This document shows positions 42,691-51,387 of a stretch of 64,000 nucleotides of DNA, piece after piece (the first letter of the stretch is position 1; every line of letters begins with the position of its first letter). The DNA is from Bradyrhizobium diazoefficiens (GTDB lineage: Bacteria; Pseudomonadota; Alphaproteobacteria; Rhizobiales; Xanthobacteraceae): NCBI RefSeq assembly GCF_018131015.1, contig NZ_JAFCJJ010000001.1, forward strand, positions 1 to 64,000. The letters are read 5' to 3'. Both the position numbers and the translations under genes were made by a program. The notes beneath the pieces were generated by a model. It searched no databases, was not told the origin of the DNA, and saw only the letters and a program-made list of their open reading frames with translations.

Positions 42691-43194
42691 ATGAAACGAC
42701 CTTCGGACCAGGATGGATTCTTCTGGAAAACCAAGACGTTGGAAGAGATGTCTGGGGAGGAATGGGAGAGCCTGTGCGACGGCTGCGGGCGCTGCTGCCT
42801 GAACAAGCTCGAGGACGAGGATACCGGCCAGATCTATTTCACCCATGTCGGCTGCAAGCTGCTGGATGCCGGGACCTGCGCCTGCAAGGACTACCCGAAT
42901 CGGTCCGACAAGGTCCCGGACTGCGTCCGCCTGACCCCGGCCAATGTCCGCACCCTGAACTGGCTGCCGCCGAGCTGCGGCTACAAGCTCGTCGCCGAGG
43001 GGAGGGACCTCTATTGGTGGCACCCGCTGATTTCCGGCGATCCCAACACCGTGCATGAGGCCGGCGTCTCCGTCCGCGGCCGGGTCGAGGGCAGCGAGGA
43101 GGATATTCCGGACGAGGAGCTCGAGGACCACATCGTGCAATGGCCGGAGCTGCTGCCGAAACGGGCGCGCCTGAAGCGACGTCCCAAGGACTGA
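42691..43194 (+). CDS. YcgN/UPF0260 family cysteine-cluster protein
   Basis: This 167-residue cytoplasmic protein has the UPF0260 pattern. Cys residues lie in CDGCGRCC (four Cys), [20 protein letters not shown] (three Cys) and KVPDCVRL, plus PPSCGYKL, enough for an Fe-S or zinc site. Trp-rich segments ([22 protein letters not shown]) are typical. The family function is unknown. Start at ATG 42691 with GAGG upstream. It is divergent from PBP1A. Confidence 0.85.
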   Translation: MKRPSDQDGFFWKTKTLEEMSGEEWESLCDGCGRCCLNKLEDEDTGQIYFTHVGCKLLDAGTCACKDYPNRSDKVPDCVRLTPANVRTLNWLPPSCGYKLVAEGRDLYWWHPLISGDPNTVHEAGVSVRGRVEGSEEDIPDEELEDHIVQWPELLPKRARLKRRPKD

Positions 43195-43377
43195 GCTGCC
43201 GGCCCGGAATTTCAGCTCCTTCATCCCGTCTTCCGTACTTGTCCCGTCACTGATGGCGCCGGGGCGGGATGCACCCATGCGTCAGCATGCCTGCCGGAGC
43301 ACAAGCTTGCTGCCTACATTGTTGTTCGCAGAACGAATCCCTCGCGGCTTTGCGCCGCAACATGACGTCCGAGCGAC

Positions 43378-44958
43378 ATGAACAAGTTCGAACGGCAGCG
43401 CGCTGCCGACGTCCAGGCTTTGCCCGACGATATCGCCGAAGAGCTGTCCCGCCTTCCTTCCGAGGTCTTGAGCGTCAGCGACGCACCCTCCCTCGCGCCG
43501 CCGGCACCGCTGTCGCAGGACGAGGTCCGCACCATCGTGATCAGCCTGATGCTGACGATGTTCCTGGCCGCGCTCGACCAGACCATCGTCGCCACCGCGC
43601 TGCCGACCATCGGACGCCAGTTCCAGGACGTCTCCAGCCTGTCCTGGGTGATCACCGCCTATCTGCTCGCCTCGACCGCGGTCGCGCCGGTGTTCGGCAC
43701 GCTCAGCGACATCTACGGCCGCCGCGCCATGATCATCACCTCACTCAGCCTGTTCGTCGCCGGCTCGGTGCTGTGCGCGATCGCGCCCAGCATGCCGATG
43801 CTGATCCTGGCGCGCGGCCTGCAGGGCCTCGGCGGCGGCGGCATCATGCCGGTGGTGCAGACCGTGATCTCCGACGTCGTCTCACCGCGCGAGCGCGGGC
43901 AGTACCAGGCCTATTTCTCCAGCGTCTGGATGGTCGGCGGCATCCTCGGGCCCGTCATCGGCGGCGTGTTCGCCGAGCATCTGCACTGGTCGATGATCTT
44001 CTGGATCAATTTGCCGCTCACGGCGGCTGCGCTCGCGCTGCTGCTGCCCAACATGAAGAAGATCCCGGTGTTCCACCGCAGGCGCAAGGTCGACTGGCTC
44101 GGCGGCGTGCTGCTGATGGCCTCCGCCGTCGTGTTCATGCTGGTGCTGACTTGGGGCGGCACGCGCTACACATGGCTCTCGCCGACCATTCTCTCGATGG
44201 TGGGCGGCGCCGTCGCGCTCGCGGTCACCTTCGTGTGGCATGCCCGGCGGGCGGACGAGCCGTTCCTGCCGCTGCCGCTGCTCGGCGGAACGGTCGCGCC
44301 GTTCGCGCTGCTGGCCGGCGGTTGCGGCCTCGGTGCCATCACGGGTCTGACCGTCCAGCTTCCGCTGTACTACGAGGCCGTCTATCACCTCAGCGCCAGC
44401 GAGGCCGGCCTTGCCTTGATTCCGCTCGCCGCGGTCTCGACCTGCGGCGCGGCGATCGCCGGCCGCACCATGGCGCGGGCCAGGCACTACAAGCGCGTCG
44501 CCATCGTCGGCACGTCGTGGGCTGCGCTGTGCGCGCTCGGTCTGACGCTGACCACGCTGCCGCTCTGGGGGCTGCTGACGCTGATGGCCGCGTTTGCGCT
44601 CGGGCTCGGCACCACCTTCCCGGTCTGCGTGGTCTCGCTGCAGAACTCGGTGGCGCGCCCGCAGGTCGGCACCATCACCGGCGCGATGAATTTCTTCCGC
44701 TCGCTGATGTCCTCGTTCACGGTCGCGGCCTTCGCCGCCATCCTGCTGATCGCGCTCGGCGCCGACATTCCGCTCGCCGGCGAGCATCATGTCGCCGGCA
44801 GCGTCGCGCTTCCGGCCGACGACATGCGGCACGCGTTCCGCTACGTCTTCGGCGCCGCCACCGCGCTGATGACCACCGCTGCACTCTGCCTGATCGCGAT
44901 GGAGGAGCGGCCGCTCGCAGGTCCCTCCGCCGCGCGGCAGCTCGAGATGGCGGAGTAG
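43378..44958 (+). CDS. MFS drug efflux transporter, DHA2 (EmrB/QacA) type
   Basis: This is a 526-residue protein with 14 hydrophobic helices. The first helix region has MFLAALDQTIVATALPTIGRQF (DHA2 motif D1), then GTLSDIYGRRAMI (motif A), GGGIMPVVQTVISDVVSPRERGQ (motif B) and GPVIGGVFAEH (motif C). Such pumps exchange drugs or hydrophobic cations for protons. A 50-residue cytoplasmic N-terminus precedes the first helix. No adjacent membrane-fusion protein or TetR regulator is visible, so it probably acts alone. Confidence 0.85.
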   Translation: MNKFERQRAADVQALPDDIAEELSRLPSEVLSVSDAPSLAPPAPLSQDEVRTIVISLMLTMFLAALDQTIVATALPTIGRQFQDVSSLSWVITAYLLASTAVAPVFGTLSDIYGRRAMIITSLSLFVAGSVLCAIAPSMPMLILARGLQGLGGGGIMPVVQTVISDVVSPRERGQYQAYFSSVWMVGGILGPVIGGVFAEHLHWSMIFWINLPLTAAALALLLPNMKKIPVFHRRRKVDWLGGVLLMASAVVFMLVLTWGGTRYTWLSPTILSMVGGAVALAVTFVWHARRADEPFLPLPLLGGTVAPFALLAGGCGLGAITGLTVQLPLYYEAVYHLSASEAGLALIPLAAVSTCGAAIAGRTMARARHYKRVAIVGTSWAALCALGLTLTTLPLWGLLTLMAAFALGLGTTFPVCVVSLQNSVARPQVGTITGAMNFFRSLMSSFTVAAFAAILLIALGADIPLAGEHHVAGSVALPADDMRHAFRYVFGAATALMTTAALCLIAMEERPLAGPSAARQLEMAE

Positions 44959-45006
44959 GACGGCCAAGGGCGCGCCGCGCGTCAAAGGCTCGAATTCAGG
45001 TGAGCC

Positions 45007-46641
45007 TCAGGTCCCCGGCCGCGACACCTCCGTCTCCTTGCTGGTGATGAACTCCAGCAACACCGGGGTGCCCTCCTGCGTCTTCTGGATGCCGCGGCGG
45101 ATCGCCGGCACGATGTCATCGGGCTTCGTCACCCGCTCGCCGTAGCCGCCGAAGGCGCGCGCCATCGCAGCATAGTCGCCGGAAATGTCGGTCGAGCGAT
45201 ATTTCTCGGTCGAGATCGGCATCACCTTCAGCTCGATCGCCATCGAGAAATTGTTGAGCAGGATCGACATGATCGGGATGCGCTCGCGCACCGCGGTCTC
45301 GAAATCCATCCCGGTGAAGCCGATTGCCGCATCGCCCCAGACATTGATGCAGAGCTTGTCGGGCTTTGCGAGCTTTGCGCCCATCGCAAGCCCGAGGCCG
45401 TAGCCGAGCTGCGTCGTCTTGCCCCAACCGAGATAGGAGAGGGGCTCGACCGCCTTCCAGAACGGCGAGAGCTGGTCGCGCGGACTGCCGGCGTCGTGGG
45501 TGATGATGGTGTTCCTGATGTCGACGGTGTGCTGGAGGTCCCAGAGCACGCGATAGGGATTCAGCGGCGCGTCATTGCTGGTGAGTTTTGGCATCCACTT
45601 CGCCAGCCATTCCTTGTGGGAGGCCGCGATCTCGGCCGCGACTGCGGAGGCGTCGCGGTCCGACGTGACGGTCTTGCCGATCTCCTCCAGCAGCGCATCG
45701 AGCACCAGGCCGGCATCGCCGACGAGGCCGATGCTGGCCTCGACGTCCTTGTTGAGATGGTTGGGATCGAGCGTGGAATGGATGATGGTCTTGCCCTTCG
45801 GCATCGCGATGCCAAAACTGGTCTCGGTGAAGGAGCAGCCGATGCCGAAGATGACGTCGGCCTCGGCAAGAAATTTCGGCACCGCGCGCGGTACAGCGAG
45901 GCCCCCGGAGCCGAGCGAGAGCGGATGGTTTTCCGGAAACGACGACTTGCCGCCGAGACTGGTGGTGACGGGAATGGCGAGCCGCTCGGCGAGCCGCTTC
46001 AGTTGCGGCCAGGCCCGCGCGTAATGCACGCCCTGGCCGGCATAGATCACCGCCCGCTTCGCGGCGACGAGCAGGGTTGCTGCTTCCCTGACGTGTACGG
46101 GGTCGGCGCCATATCGGGTGCGCAGCACCGGCGTGTAGTTGAGCGGCTCCGGCACCTCCTCGTTCCACATGTCGGCGGGGATTTCGACGATGACGGGCCC
46201 GCCGCGGCCGTTCTTTAGCCTGGTGAAGGCGCGGCGGAAGATATTGGCGACCTCGGCCGCCAGAATGATCGGTTCAGTGGATTTGGCGAACGGCCTCATC
46301 GCCTCGCTGGAATTGAAGTTCGGCTCGATATGCGACAGCCTTCGCTGGTAGCCCATCGGCAGCACCAGCACCGGCACGGATTCGCCAAAGCACTGCGCAA
46401 CGCCGCCCATCGCGTTCTCGGCGCCCGGCCCGTGCTGCATGCAGAACGCACCGATCGTGCGCCCTGACGTCACCCGCGAGATCGCGTCCGCCATGTGAAC
46501 GCCGACGCGCTCCTGCCGCACCATGACGGGGCGGATCTCCGCCTTGGCCGCATGCTCGATCAAATGGTTGACGGGATATCCGCAGAGGATCTCGATCCCC
46601 TCGCGCCTCATGATTTCCGCGATCGCGGTGCCGAGCTTCAT
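45007..46641 (-). CDS. Thiamine-diphosphate-dependent enzyme of the acetolactate synthase superfamily
   Basis: The protein has 544 residues with the three-domain ThDP fold. The catalytic Glu lies in VMVRQERVGVHMADA (N-terminal domain), the central domain has AVIYAGQGVHYARAWPQ, and the ThDP/Mg motif is WGDAAIGFTGMDFETAVRERIPIMSILLNN (G-D-A through N-N). It is not a clear acetolactate synthase, because the usual substrate-binding motifs differ; decarboxylase or lyase activity on 2-oxoacids is likely. Its ribosome binding site is part of a long leader hairpin (46647-46695). Confidence 0.8.
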   Translation of the reverse strand: MKLGTAIAEIMRREGIEILCGYPVNHLIEHAAKAEIRPVMVRQERVGVHMADAISRVTSGRTIGAFCMQHGPGAENAMGGVAQCFGESVPVLVLPMGYQRRLSHIEPNFNSSEAMRPFAKSTEPIILAAEVANIFRRAFTRLKNGRGGPVIVEIPADMWNEEVPEPLNYTPVLRTRYGADPVHVREAATLLVAAKRAVIYAGQGVHYARAWPQLKRLAERLAIPVTTSLGGKSSFPENHPLSLGSGGLAVPRAVPKFLAEADVIFGIGCSFTETSFGIAMPKGKTIIHSTLDPNHLNKDVEASIGLVGDAGLVLDALLEEIGKTVTSDRDASAVAAEIAASHKEWLAKWMPKLTSNDAPLNPYRVLWDLQHTVDIRNTIITHDAGSPRDQLSPFWKAVEPLSYLGWGKTTQLGYGLGLAMGAKLAKPDKLCINVWGDAAIGFTGMDFETAVRERIPIMSILLNNFSMAIELKVMPISTEKYRSTDISGDYAAMARAFGGYGERVTKPDDIVPAIRRGIQKTQEGTPVLLEFITSKETEVSRPGT

Positions 46642-46646
46642 GGCGT

Positions 46647-46695
46647 CTCTCTCCCTGGCGTCGGCCGGTTGGTCCGGCCGATTTGAGGGAGAGAG
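46647..46695 (-). promoter_or_regulatory. Leader hairpin sequestering the ribosome binding site of the ThDP enzyme
   Basis: On the minus strand the leader folds as CTCTCTCCCT / AGGGAGAGAG (10 perfect pairs), internal loop CAAA/CGCC, then TCGGCCGG / CCGGCCGA (8 perfect pairs) with loop ACCAA. The 3' arm AGGGAGAGAG contains the Shine-Dalgarno and ends five bases before the ATG at 46641, so translation should be blocked while the hairpin is closed. There is no THI-box sequence. It could be a thermosensor, a protein-binding site or a switch partnered by upstream sequence. Confidence 0.65.
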
Positions 46696-46755
46696 GATCA
46701 GGAATTGGACGGGCGGTAAAGCGGGGGCGCTCGCATCGCCTGGAGGTCAGCCATG

Positions 46756-46800
46756 CACCTGGAAGGCTTGCACCTGAAAGGCTTGCACCCGACAGGCTTG
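46756..46800. repeat. Three tandem 15-bp units
   Basis: CACCTGGAAGGCTTG, CACCTGAAAGGCTTG and CACCCGACAGGCTTG follow each other directly (46756-46800). They lie in the gap between the ThDP enzyme and the RTX gene. In one plus-strand frame they would encode a five-residue repeat H-L-x-G-L, but that frame has no support as a gene. Confidence 0.6.
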
Positions 46801-46817
46801 CGAGCGCCCGATGCGGC

Positions 46818-49568
46818 TCAGATCAGCATTCCCGGATGCAGGCCGGCATTGGCCACCAGCGACTGGATCACGACGTTGCTGCCCGGTCCTCCGTCCAGCA
46901 CGTCCTGGCCGCCGCCGCCGATCAGCACGTCGTCGCCGAGCCCGCCGAGCAGCGTATCGGCACCTGCGCTGCCGATCAGGACGTCGTCGCCGGCGCCGCC
47001 GTCGAGAACGAGGTGCAGCCCGGTAACGCCGACGCCCGACGCCTCGATCACGTCGTCGCCGCCGAGGCCGTTGATGACGACCGTGTCGTTGAAGTCGAAG
47101 TTCTCGATCACGACCTGGCTCGCGAGGCCGTTGACCACCAAGGCGCCGTTGCTGTTGATCGACAGCGAGATGACGTCGGCTCCGGCCGTGCCGTTGATCA
47201 CGACCTTGTCGGCGGCGCCGTCGCCGCCGGGGACACCGGGGGTGCCGGCCAGGTCGATGTTGACCTGCGTGACGCTGGTGCCGCTCATGTCGCCGACATT
47301 GATGGTGTCGGCGCCGCCGCGCGCATTGAAGTCGATGGTCTCGACGCCGTTGGTGTCCATCGTCACCGAGGCGACGTCCCGCGTGAACTCGGCGCGCGAG
47401 CCGTTGGCGAAGATGTTGATGGTCTCGGCGATGTTGGCGCCGTTGAACAGCAGCGTATCCGAGCCGGCCTGGCCTTCGACGATGTCGTTGTCGTCACCCG
47501 GATTCCAGACGAAGGTGTCGTTGCCCGCACCCATCAGCGCGGTGTCGTTGCCGTCGCCGCCATTGATGAAGTCGTCGCCCTGGCTGCCGACGATGAAGTC
47601 GTTGCCAAGTCCGCCGTTGATCGTCAGTTGCACCGTGCCGGCTGCAAGCCCGCTCGCGTTGATCACGTCGTCGCCGCCGAGGCCGTTGAGCGTGAGCTGA
47701 TCGGTGGCGTCCATGAAGCTGAGATGGGTGGCCGTGTGCAGGCCGAACACCGTCACGCCGCCGGCATTGCCGCTGACGCCGAAATTGTCGGCGCCCTGGG
47801 TGGCATTGACCGTGACGCTGTCGACCGCGCCGTCCGGCGTTCCGGTCGAACCGCTGAGGTCGATGTTCACCTGGGTCACGTCCGTCCCGGTCAGGTCCTC
47901 CACGACGATATGGTCGGCGCCGCCGAGCGCGTGGAAATCGACGTGCTCGACCCCGTGCAGGTCCATCGTGATGTTGGCGACGTCCCGCGTGAAGCGGGCG
48001 TGATCGCCATTGGCCGCGATGTCGATGTTCTCGGCGATGTTGGCGCCGAAGAACTTCAGCGTGTCGACCCCGGTTCCGCCTTCGACCGTGTCGCTGCCGT
48101 CGCCCGGATTCCACGTGAAAGAGTCGTTGCCGGCGCCGAGCTGGGCGATGTCGTCGCCGCGGCCGCCGGTCACGGAATCATTGCCGTCGCCGCCGATCAG
48201 CGTATCGGCGCCGGCGCTGCCGACGATGGTGTCGTTGCCGGCGCCGCCGTCGATCGTCAGATGCACGACGCCGGCGGCAAGCATGGCCGCGGAGATGTTG
48301 TCGTCGCCGCCGAGGCCGTTGACGACGAGCGTGTCGTTCGCGCCTTCCGCGTTGGTGATGGCGAGGGCGGCTGGCAATCCCGTCACGGAAAGCGAGGTAC
48401 CCGAACCGGACACCTGGACCGTATCGGCGCTGCCTGTGCCCTGCATCGTCACCGTATCGGCCGCGCCGTCGCCGGTCCCGTTCACGCCGAGGTCGACATT
48501 GACCTGCTTGACGAAGGTGCCGGCCAGATTGTTGACCACGATGTTGTCGCTGCCGCCGCGCGCGTTGATGTTGATGACCTCGATGCCGTTCAGGTCCATC
48601 GTGATGTTGCCGACATCGCGGGTCAGCAGCACCTTGCCGCCAGTCGTGGAGACCGCGATATTCTCGGCGATGTTCGCGCCGTTGAACACCAGGGTATCGG
48701 TCCCGGCCTGTCCGTCGACCCTGTCGCTGCCGTCGCCCGGATCCCACTGAAAGGTATCGTCGCCGGCGCCGAGCAGGGCGGTGTCGTTGCCCTGGTTGCC
48801 GTCGATGAAATCGTTGCCGTCGCCGCCCAGCAGCATGTCGTCGCCGTTTCCGCCGAGGATGGTGTCGTTGCCGGCGCCGCCGTCGATCGTCAGCTTGATC
48901 AGCGCGGCGAGATTGCCGGTGGCGGTGATGGTGTCGTCGCCGCCATTGGCGTTGACCACAAGGTTCTCGGTGGTGCCGATGTCGAGCGAGAACGGTGCCG
49001 GACTGAGCCGGTCGAAACGCACGCGGGTGCCGTTGGCCGTGATGCTGAAGACCTCGCTGCCGTTGCCGCCGTTCACTTCGGCCGTGTCGACGCCGTCACC
49101 GCCCTCCATCAGGTCGGTGCCGTCGCCGGGGTTCCAGATCATGCGGTCGTTGCCGGCTTCGCCAAACATCTGGTCGTCGCCGGCGCCGCCGGTCAGCGTG
49201 TCGTTGCCGGCACCGCCGAACAGGAAGTCGTTGCCGCCCTTGCCGAGTAGCGTGTCGTTGCCGCCCTGGCCGAACAGCATGTCGTTGCCGGACCCGCCGG
49301 TCAGCACGTCATTGCCGGCGCCGCCGAACAGGTTCGCCGCAGGCATGGCGCCGTTGGCCTCGTTGATCGTGATGATGTCGTCGCCGCCGAGACCGAAGGC
49401 CTGGATCAGCTTGGTGTTGGCGATCGTCGGGACACCGCCTTTGACCGCGACCGCGCCGCCATTGACGAGGATCGTGCCGGCCGCATTGCGGCTCAATGTG
49501 GTGGTGTTGTTGAGGGCGTCGCCGAAGGTGGTGAGGATTCCGCCGCTAAAGGTCGCTGTGACAGCCAT
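46818..49568 (-). CDS. RTX-type calcium-binding protein with large internal repeats
   Basis: This is a 916-residue secreted-type protein. Many nonapeptides GGxGNDxLx / GGDGNDxI occur, with the richest blocks near residues 80-150, 230-265, 440-475, 655-690 and 855-895. Between them, three copies of a module of about 200 residues repeat: [29 protein letters not shown], then [25 protein letters not shown], then ARGGADxIxVxDLxGTxVxQVNIDL. There is no N-terminal signal peptide; RTX proteins leave by type I secretion with a C-terminal signal. No transporter genes are adjacent. The function is unknown; Ca-dependent folding outside the cell is expected. Confidence 0.8.
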   Translation of the reverse strand: MAVTATFSGGILTTFGDALNNTTTLSRNAAGTILVNGGAVAVKGGVPTIANTKLIQAFGLGGDDIITINEANGAMPAANLFGGAGNDVLTGGSGNDMLFGQGGNDTLLGKGGNDFLFGGAGNDTLTGGAGDDQMFGEAGNDRMIWNPGDGTDLMEGGDGVDTAEVNGGNGSEVFSITANGTRVRFDRLSPAPFSLDIGTTENLVVNANGGDDTITATGNLAALIKLTIDGGAGNDTILGGNGDDMLLGGDGNDFIDGNQGNDTALLGAGDDTFQWDPGDGSDRVDGQAGTDTLVFNGANIAENIAVSTTGGKVLLTRDVGNITMDLNGIEVININARGGSDNIVVNNLAGTFVKQVNVDLGVNGTGDGAADTVTMQGTGSADTVQVSGSGTSLSVTGLPAALAITNAEGANDTLVVNGLGGDDNISAAMLAAGVVHLTIDGGAGNDTIVGSAGADTLIGGDGNDSVTGGRGDDIAQLGAGNDSFTWNPGDGSDTVEGGTGVDTLKFFGANIAENIDIAANGDHARFTRDVANITMDLHGVEHVDFHALGGADHIVVEDLTGTDVTQVNIDLSGSTGTPDGAVDSVTVNATQGADNFGVSGNAGGVTVFGLHTATHLSFMDATDQLTLNGLGGDDVINASGLAAGTVQLTINGGLGNDFIVGSQGDDFINGGDGNDTALMGAGNDTFVWNPGDDNDIVEGQAGSDTLLFNGANIAETINIFANGSRAEFTRDVASVTMDTNGVETIDFNARGGADTINVGDMSGTSVTQVNIDLAGTPGVPGGDGAADKVVINGTAGADVISLSINSNGALVVNGLASQVVIENFDFNDTVVINGLGGDDVIEASGVGVTGLHLVLDGGAGDDVLIGSAGADTLLGGLGDDVLIGGGGQDVLDGGPGSNVVIQSLVANAGLHPGMLI

Positions 49569-49880
49569 GTGCGCTTCTCGCTCGCGTCATCATCGGAAAA
49601 GACCGTGTGGCAGTAGCGTGACGCGCTTCGCAGGTGCCGCAGGCCGAACGCCCAACGACATGGCTTTAGGCCGGGACGGCAGTTCCCGCTTGGGGGAATG
49701 GTTGGGAAGGGCTTTTGATTTGCTTGAGAACGGCTCGATTTTTCTGAAGGGCCGTCACGCGCGAGTCACAGGGAGTTGAAACGTTGTTACTGAACCTGTC
49801 TCGCCAGGTCCGCCCATCGCAATCGACGTTATTCCTGCTGGAAACAGGTGATAAGAAATCATGCCCTGTTTGCAGCCGTT
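49569..49880. other. Intergenic region upstream of the RTX gene
   Basis: These 312 bases hold the promoter of the RTX gene near 49570-49700 and the 3' flank of the next minus-strand gene. I see no palindrome longer than 6 bp, no terminator and no RNA gene. Confidence 0.35.
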
Positions 49881-50303
49881 CTATTTGCAGCCTTGGCAGA
49901 TCGTCAGCTTTCGCTTCAACGCCTCGTCTTCCTGGTCGATCAATTGCTGCGTCGTGGAGCCGCTTGTCTCGGGAGCGGGCTTGGAGCTCCTTGCCGCGCG
50001 TGACCTCGCGGGTTTCGCGATCTGATCTCGGCCGTCATTGTCCTCGACGGTGCTGGCGCTGAAGCCGTCGTAGTCGGCGGCCGGATTCGGCGGCGGTGGG
50101 AATCCATTTGTCAGCGGTGCTGCACCCCTGGGCCCGGAATTGTTGGCGCCGGCCCGTGGCGGCGGCGGCCGTGCCGCCGGCTTTTCACGTGACGACGGAA
50201 CGAGCGACAGCGGCGGCGCGACCGAATTCTGTCCGCGCGCGCAGTCCTGCGGCCAGGCGGCAACGAGCGCGAAGCCGAGGGTCAGGAGCGTCACGCTTTT
50301 CAT
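49881..50303 (-). CDS. Exported proline-rich hypothetical protein
   Basis: The protein has 140 residues. The signal peptide is MKSVTLLTLGFALVAAWPQD-like, probably cleaved near residue 24. The mature part is low complexity (KPAARPPPPRAGANNSG, FPPPPNPAADYDG) with a charged helical end (QQLIDQEDEALKRKLTICQGCK) that closes with a C-x-x-C pair. The function is unknown. It is divergent from the universal stress protein gene, and the FixK-like box at 50444 lies in the shared gap. Confidence 0.6.
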   Translation of the reverse strand: MKSVTLLTLGFALVAAWPQDCARGQNSVAPPLSLVPSSREKPAARPPPPRAGANNSGPRGAAPLTNGFPPPPNPAADYDGFSASTVEDNDGRDQIAKPARSRAARSSKPAPETSGSTTQQLIDQEDEALKRKLTICQGCK

Positions 50304-50443
50304 CCGAACCCCAGTCTTGCTTCAACGATGGATTGACCACGTGATGGTCCGAGCACCCTGAAGATATCCAGTCCTCCGATGGCGATCAATCGTGGCCCCC
50401 GCGGCCAGCGCGGGAGCACAAGTCCGTTCCGTGGGCTGGAGGC

Positions 50444-50457
50444 TTGACCCAAATCAA
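50444..50457 (+). promoter_or_regulatory. FixK/FNR-type box before the stress operon
   Basis: TTGA-CCCAAA-TCAA matches the FixK2/FNR half-site pattern TTGA-N6-TCAA exactly. Its centre is about 88 bases upstream of ATG 50539, leaving a leader of about 47 bases if activation is from -41.5. This favours ATG 50539 over ATG 50500 as the start of the universal stress gene. Confidence 0.6.
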
Positions 50458-50538
50458 GCGAGACGGATTGCGGCATGGGATGATGGCCGGGGTGGCGAGA
50501 TGACGCAACCCACCATGCAATCACTTCCCGGGGACGAC

Positions 50539-51381
50539 ATGAGCTACAAGGACCTGCTGTTGAACATCGCGAGTTATCCCGACAGTACTCCGCCGGAGGC
50601 CGTCGATGTCGCCGCCGCTTTCGCCGGCTGCATCGGCGCAAGGTTGTCGGCGATTGCCTGCGAGATCAGGATCGAGCTGCCTGGCAGCTTTCTGTCGCCG
50701 GCATTCCTGAACGTACCCGCGCTCGCCGACGCCGAGGCCAGGAAGGGACGCGAACAGGCAGAGGCGGCGCTGGCCGCCTTCCAGCAGGTGGCGGAAGGCA
50801 GAGGCGTGTTTGGCGAGCGGATACTTGAACGGTGTCATGCTCCCGAAGCCCCGCGGATGCTGGTGGAATATGCAAGGCTCCGCGACCTCACCATCGTTCC
50901 CGCCGAGGCGAATGAACTCGGCGGCCAGCCGGCGGCGGAGGCCTTGATCTTCGAATCCGGCCGTCCGGTGTTGATGGTCCCCCGTGAGCCCCGAAAGCCG
51001 TTCGTGCTCGACGTCGTGACGGTGGCATGGGACTTCAGCCGGCCGGCGACGCGCGCGGTCGGCGATGCCTTGCCGCTGCTGACCAGGGCAAAGCGAGTCC
51101 ACATTGTCACCGTGATCAACGAGAAGCGCATCGATACGACCCGGTCCGGTCCGGAACTGGCAAAGCATCTCGCCCGGCACGGCGTGGACGTGATCCTGGA
51201 AACCGTGGATGCGCAGGGCCGCTCCATCGGCGAGGCGCTGGAGGCTGCTACGCACGTTCATGACAGTGATCTGCTGGTGATGGGCGCCTACGGACATTCG
51301 CGCCTGCGCGAATTCGTGCTCGGCGGGGCGACCCGCAGCATGATGGCCCATCCGCCGGTTCCGGTGCTGTTCTCGCATTGA
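50539..51381 (+). CDS. Universal stress protein with two USP domains
   Basis: This 280-residue protein (MSYKDLLLNIASYPDS) has two tandem UspA domains. The first is degenerate. The second has the nucleotide-binding pattern VTVAWDFSRPATRAV...DSDLLVMGAYGHSRLREFVLGGATRSMM (G-2x-G-9x-G-S/T type). USP proteins help cells survive stress and anoxia. The gene is six bases upstream of the P-type ATPase gene and has a FixK-like box upstream, so low-oxygen induction is expected. Confidence 0.85.
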   Translation: MSYKDLLLNIASYPDSTPPEAVDVAAAFAGCIGARLSAIACEIRIELPGSFLSPAFLNVPALADAEARKGREQAEAALAAFQQVAEGRGVFGERILERCHAPEAPRMLVEYARLRDLTIVPAEANELGGQPAAEALIFESGRPVLMVPREPRKPFVLDVVTVAWDFSRPATRAVGDALPLLTRAKRVHIVTVINEKRIDTTRSGPELAKHLARHGVDVILETVDAQGRSIGEALEAATHVHDSDLLVMGAYGHSRLREFVLGGATRSMMAHPPVPVLFSH

Positions 51382-51387
51382 TCGACG

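Noticed and set aside
46647..46695. TPP (THI-box) riboswitch before the ThDP enzyme
   Set aside because: The conserved CUGAGA and related THI-box elements are absent; the structure is a simple two-stem hairpin.
46753..47700. Plus-strand frame with Ser/Pro-rich sequence covering the RTX gene
   Set aside because: It is the antisense reading of the repeated Gly-Asp codons; repeats of the RTX gene create long apparent frames on both strands.
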